A stretch of DNA of 64,000 nt from Breviolum minutum Mf 1.05b.01 (taxonomy: Eukaryota; Sar; Dinophyceae; Suessiales; Symbiodiniaceae). Shown here piece after piece: positions 60,262 through 64,000 of this stretch. A model generated the notes under the pieces. That model searched no databases, had not been told where the DNA came from, and worked only from the letters and a program-made list of their open reading frames with translations. The first letter of the stretch is position 1. Every line of letters starts with the position of its first letter. The stretch is from contig DF239117.1 of assembly GCA_000507305.1 (NCBI GenBank), positions 1 to 64,000 on the forward strand, written 5' to 3'. The translations under genes and the position numbers were made by a program.

Positions 60262-60826
60262 TGGCACTTTTGGATCCCCCTCTAGATTTCCACTGCAAAA
60301 TGAGGGGCCTGAAATGCGTTTCCGGGGTCATTTTTAGTGCCGCATGCAGGGCGTGAACTGGCATTTTTTAGCAGGAAGCACTTCTGGCATTCTTTAAAGA
60401 AGCATGTTGTTGGTTTCAAAGTGGTTTGCAAAAATCAATCATCATTCTTTAGTGAGACATCTTTGCTGAATCCAATCAACATTCAAGACTTGAACAGGCA
60501 TTTTTTAGCAAATATTCCTGGAGGGATCCTCACATATCTTTGTTTTTGGTAGTTTTGATGACCCTCTCAAAATCAAAGTGCATTCTTTGAGGATGGTGAA
60601 TTTGCTCATTTGATCCTATCCACAAAAACGAAAGGGCATTCTTTAAGCAGCATTTCGAGGTTATGATGGGACTTTTGTGGGGGTCATGCACATGCATTCT
60701 TTAGTTGATTTTTTCGCGTTCCAATGGCCATTCTTCAGTCTTTAGAGTCGTGATACTTCAAAATGGCCAGGCATGTTAGTGCACAACTGCACTAGTGAAA
60801 TCTAGAGGGGGATACTTTTGGTGCGG
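60262..60826. mobile_element. novel 565-bp inverted-repeat element with periodic CATTCTTTA motif
   Basis: Ends GGCACTTTTGGATCCCCCTC and GAGGGGGATACTTTTGGTGC are near-perfect reverse complements. The interior has CATTCTTTA-like motifs at about 60362, 60388, 60443, 60499, 60581, 60637, 60695 and 60729. No ORF of note, and no second copy in the window. Confidence 0.7.
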
Positions 60827-60873
60827 TGAATTCTCAATCCTGGAAAAAAGTCTTTGAGTCTTATGGTGGTATC

Positions 60874-61028
60874 TTGTGGAGGATCACCCAAGTGGATGTA
60901 AGTGGTTAGTAAGCTTCATTTATAAGCCATTTAGCCCATTTGGAAGGGGTCCCACAACCCCAGGTCTTGGGGACTTACGATCACCATGGTTATTAACCAC
61001 TTACTAAATGGGATGATCCTCCAAGTAC
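60874..61028. mobile_element. family F element
   Basis: ATCTTGTGGAGGATCACCC left, GGGATGATCCTCCAAGTA right; the interior matches 19925 (TTTATAAGCCATTTAGCCC). Confidence 0.9.
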
Positions 61029-61170
61029 TGTAGCTGTTACTTTTGTAATCCACCCAGAGATAGGAGCTCAGAATGGTATTGGAGGTTCGATACTCATTAG
61101 TATAATTACAGCACTAGCATCTTATTTGTGAATTGTTGTCGCATCTTCATGCAGCACCCCTATAGCTTAG

Positions 61171-61194
61171 CTCTCTCTCTCGAAAGAGAGAGAG
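61171..61194. repeat. perfect CT/AG hairpin
   Basis: CTCTCTCTCT, CGAA, AGAGAGAGAG: 10-bp arms with a 4-nt loop. Confidence 0.85.
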
Positions 61195-61437
61195 TTGAAA
61201 GGCCTCGCAGAGAACAGGTTCTGGAGGCAGGCCATTTTGCAACCACTTCCTTGGCATGATGCGTATCTAGACTTAAAGGAAACACAAGTATGGTATGAAA
61301 TATGGTTGTTTGATGTTTATGTCTATTAAAACTAGATATGACTCTGTATATATATATATATATAACATTATATAACAAATATTAAGGACTCTGTTGGGAT
61401 GCTCCCCTCCCCATCATCTAAACGAACAATCTGCCAG

Positions 61438-61498
61438 GTGGGCTCGTGATGTCTATCGTCACATTGCTGCCGTGGAAGAACTCAGCGAAAACTTTAGA
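61438..61498 (+). CDS. putative coiled-coil-like exon
   Basis: ACAATCTGCCAG acceptor, 1 nt plus 20 codons to the donor GTTTGT: WARDVYRHIAAVEELSEN then FR. GC-rich wobble, amphipathic. Confidence 0.6.
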
Positions 61499-61535
61499 GT
61501 TTGTTGTCCATCCTTCCCGCTAAAAGAGGCTTATA

Positions 61536-61632
61536 CTAGGTGGTGGTTTCAAATATTTTTATTTTCACCCCTATTTGGGGAAGATTCCCATTTTGACTGA
61601 TATTTTTCAAAGGGGTTGAAACCACAAACTAG
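61536..61632 (+). mobile_element. family A element (full)
   Basis: CTAGGTGGTGGTTTCAAA left, GGTTGAAACCACAAACTAG right. Confidence 0.93.
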
Positions 61633-61738
61633 AAATCCTGCACCAGTTAGTAGGTAGCTCATACATTTACATGGTTTAATACACCCCAAGGTGGTGTTTT
61701 TGGTTTCTCCATGTTTCTTCCATCATTGTTTTTGCAAG

Positions 61739-61822
61739 CTTAGTTTAGATGAATTGAACTTGGAAAGGTTCGAGTCGGACAAGGAATTGTTTGGATCTTT
61801 TCTCCAAAGTCCCTCTTTCAAA
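61739..61822 (+). CDS. putative exon
   Basis: Acceptor CATTGTTTTTGCAAG, donor GTACTG, 28 codons in phase 0-0: LSLDELNLERFESDKELF then GSFLQSPSFK. Acidic helix-like start. Confidence 0.58.
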
Positions 61823-62094
61823 GTACTGCGATTTCGAACCAGAAATTCTTTTGAGCAACATAATGCTCATGTTTCTATTTTTTCTTGAGGTGTTTAAAAT
61901 TCAACGTTTTGACACATCCACGTTGGGATGTTCAACGGAATGTTTAACTGGAAGGTTCAATTGAAAATACATATCCTACAACAAACACACCTAAAGCAAA
62001 AATCCTTCAACCAATGTTTAACTGATCCCAACAAAACACCTAAAGAAACCTACAAATCCCTACACTTCCATGCCATCCATTAAAAACGTTCGAG

Positions 62095-62127
62095 GCTCTG
62101 AAGAATCAAGGTTGGACCGCCAAGGAG
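62095..62127 (+). CDS. putative short exon, GC donor
   Basis: AAAACGTTCGAG then 11 codons in phase 0-0, ALKNQGWTAKE, then GCGGGA (possible GC donor). In phase with 61739-61822. Another frame (NVRGSEESRLDRQGGG) is also open. Confidence 0.42.
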
Positions 62128-62215
62128 GCGGGAATCCCATAAATCCATCTACCCTTTTGGAACTTTGCGCGAATTTTTTTTTGGGGGGGGAAAACGAAAC
62201 GTATCCCAGCAAACA

Positions 62216-62320
62216 TACTCCCCCGAAAACTAACATGTCCCCTGAAAATCAATGGTTGGAAGATGTATTTCCTATTAAGATAGTCCCTTTTAAGGGGACA
62301 TGTTAGTTTTCAGGGGTGTA
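62216..62320. mobile_element. family D element
   Basis: TACTCCCCCGAAAACTAAC left, GTTAGTTTTCAGGGGTGTA right; ATGTCCCCTGAAAA / TTTTAAGGGGACAT arms. Confidence 0.93.
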
Positions 62321-62674
62321 TCTTGGGGTTGTTCTCCATCCCAGCAAACTGCCACCGCCAGGATCAATTTTTGAGTTTTTTTTGGGTTAAGGGGGGATTC
62401 CAACATTAGTCTTTACCTCCGACTGTTACTGGGAAGGGGGCCCAAACGCATCCCCAAAATATATCCCACGGTCGCAAAGGATTCTGTATTTCTTCCAAGT
62501 ATCATCGGGCCGTAGGGGGATGTTTGCTGTTCAAACTATGAATAGATGATTGAAGAAGTACTGAGTACTGCATCAGATGATCAAACCCCCGAAAATTACG
62601 AATAGATACCAAAAATGATGGGCTTTAAGGAAAATGTATCTCCGACTTCAAATTATGGCGCCATTGTGAGCATC

Positions 62675-62780
62675 TACTCCCCCGAAAACGAACGTGTCCG
62701 CTGGAAAATTGATGATTGAAAGACAATCAGTTGCTTTTTGAATTGGCCCAAATTTTAGGGGTTCGTTTTCCGGGGGTGAA
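62675..62780. mobile_element. family D element
   Basis: TACTCCCCCGAAAACGAAC left, GTTCGTTTTCCGGGGGTGA right. TIR mutated symmetrically (CGAAC/GTTCG) compared with 62216. Confidence 0.9.
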
Positions 62781-62838
62781 AAAAGGCGTCATTTTAGTAT
62801 TTGCCTATTCGGCAAATTATTGGGGGTCTAGCGCCGAG

Positions 62839-62881
62839 GTGATGAACCGAACCAGATTTCAAAAAAAAAACCTACTCAACA
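62839..62881 (+). CDS. putative exon
   Basis: TAGCGCCGAG then 14 codons plus 1 nt to the donor GTATCC: VMNRTRFQKKNLLN. In phase with 62095-62127 if the GC donor is used there. Confidence 0.42.
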
Positions 62882-63318
62882 GTATCCCGGAACGTTTTTA
62901 ATGGATGGAAATGGTGATTTCCAACCATTTTTCCATGGTAAAGATTTGGTGAAAATCATCCAACTGAAACAACCATTTTAATTAAAGTGGAAGTTTCAGG
63001 TTCCAGGATGGTGATAGTGGAGGAAACCCATCAAACTCGATTCGCTAACTTTTACATTGCTTTCCTTGTTGATGTTTTTTTGGGGTTTGTAGATGATAAG
63101 TGAGATAATGTAATGAAGATGGTATATGCTGTTGATGGATACCAAACCGAATGAGATTTTGCTGATACACTCGATTCGGAAGGTAAAGGAGGGCGAAAAG
63201 ATGCTAGAGGTACCAATGATCTACAATCCATTTTGTTCAGATGTTCTATCCCACCATAGCGCTGCTGACAAGCTTTGAGCGAACACTCTTTGGTTGAAAG
63301 TAACACAAAGGGTTGGCC

Positions 63319-63423
63319 TACCCTCCGGTAAACAAACATAGCAATGGAAAATCCCCAGCTTGAATAGGAAATACATCTTCAAATGGTGGATTTTCCATTG
63401 CTATGTTAGATTACCGGAGGGTA
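63319..63423. mobile_element. family D element
   Basis: TACCCTCCGGTAAACAAAC left, GTTAGATTACCGGAGGGTA right. Confidence 0.92.
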
Positions 63424-63734
63424 ATTTGAATGGGTCTTAACATTCTTAACCTCGCATTTGTTCGATTCTCCAAACAACTGCGCTCTGGACGTTGCTACAA
63501 AAGGGGAATTCCTTTTATCACTGCGATTTGGACCTGTAGATTAAGACTGTCAAGAGACCTTCATGTTCACATATATACTACACATTATAGACATATATAC
63601 AATAAGATATGCACACAGCCAAACTCCCTGGTTGTTTTTTTGATACTTACACGAGGTTTTTTTTCTAATGATAGCCCCTTGGATATCGATTCTCGTAGTC
63701 CATTGGTCCATATAAGAATCCCTATATCAACCAG

Positions 63735-63863
63735 GACTACCGCCTTGAAACGCTGCAAGAACCTCCGCACCAGGTCTTTGACATGGTTTGTCCACATCGA
63801 CGTGCACAGAAGAGCGAGTTTTACACACTGGTGCGGAGATTGGAAGATTCACTGGGTTCCAAA
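63735..63863 (+). CDS. putative long exon
   Basis: CTATATCAACCAG acceptor, donor GTTGTT, exactly 43 codons in phase 0-0: DYRLETLQEPPHQVFDMV, CPHRRAQKSEFYTLVRRL, EDSLGSK. The frame could also end at a stop shortly after (63894). Confidence 0.6.
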
Positions 63864-63903
63864 GTTGTTGTTCCAGTTTGGGGATTCGAAGAATGACTAG
63901 GTC

Positions 63904-64000
63904 CTAGGTGGTGGTTTCAAATGGTGGTTTCAAATATGTTTTATTTTCACCCCGAACATTGGGGAAGATTCCCATTTTGACTCATATTTTTCAAAGGGGT
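63904..64000 (+). mobile_element. family A element cut by the window end
   Basis: CTAGGTGGTGGTTTCAAATGG left with a second GGTGGTTTCAAATATG immediately after (duplicated end), then the standard core; the right end lies beyond the window. Confidence 0.9.

Noticed and set aside
60240..60840. The periodic array considered as a CRISPR array
   Set aside because: The repeats are only about 9-10 nt and inexact, the spacing is irregular, and the context is eukaryotic.
63430..63900. A 156-codon + ORF, the longest in the window
   Set aside because: Its sequence is not protein-like, and a different frame within it has an acceptor, a donor and a clean 43-codon block (63735-63863), which I prefer.

Overview
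The window looks like nuclear DNA of a large, intron-rich protist genome. Directly visible: no compact ORFs (the longest is about 156 codons), AT-leaning composition, many microsatellites, very short exon-like blocks flanked by splice signals, and about 80 copies of short (about 70-160 bp) inverted-repeat elements in at least 13 sequence families. I see no rRNA, tRNA, CRISPR or bacterial operon structure. A dinoflagellate is my first guess; an intron-rich rhizarian (Paulinella-like) or another introner-bearing alga is also possible. The dinoflagellate reading has one weakness: bases after the acceptor AG are not mostly G. The organism is not settled by the sequence alone.

All convincing exon candidates lie on the + strand. 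I read them by eye from acceptor (pyrimidine tract plus CAG/TAG/AAG), open frame and donor (mostly GT, some possible GC or GA). They are mostly 12-50 codons, with microexons down to 13-25 nt. Many neighbours have compatible splice phases, e.g. 4048-4079/4821-4869, 14193-14232/14271-14344, 20162-20199/20942-21011, 42475-42539/42591-42611/42847-42949, 48356-48405/48836-49074 and 52219-52237/52309-52352. I recognise no domain family with certainty, so no gene symbols are given. How many genes are present is unknown.

Layout. 0.3-18.3 kb: exons of one or more proteins, including hydrophobic membrane-like exons (13973-14074, 15791-15913, 16110-16213, 17479-17570). 18.9-30.4 kb: charged, helix-rich exons suggesting a long coiled-coil protein. 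30.5-35.5 kb: mixed exons, a Cys-rich exon, a possible signal-peptide start at 32041, and a long TTG tract with an assembly gap. 36-50.5 kb: further exons, including a pair of related 18-residue exons (42002 and 45319) and a probable exon running to a stop codon at 48836-49074. 51-64 kb: another charged, coiled-coil-like series of phase-0 exons (53811-55779), then exons to the window edge.

The repeat families (labelled A-M here) sit almost wholly inside inferred introns, sometimes filling most of one (family K in 28525-28651). They nest in each other (B in K at 37.8 kb, A in K at 47.6 kb, a tandem-repeat element in H at 6.8 kb). Family A begins CTAG|GTGGTGG and ends CCACCAACTAG, so it carries potential GT and AG splice ends. 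A burst of small transposons acting as introners is therefore the main biological hypothesis for this window. All exon calls need RNA evidence.
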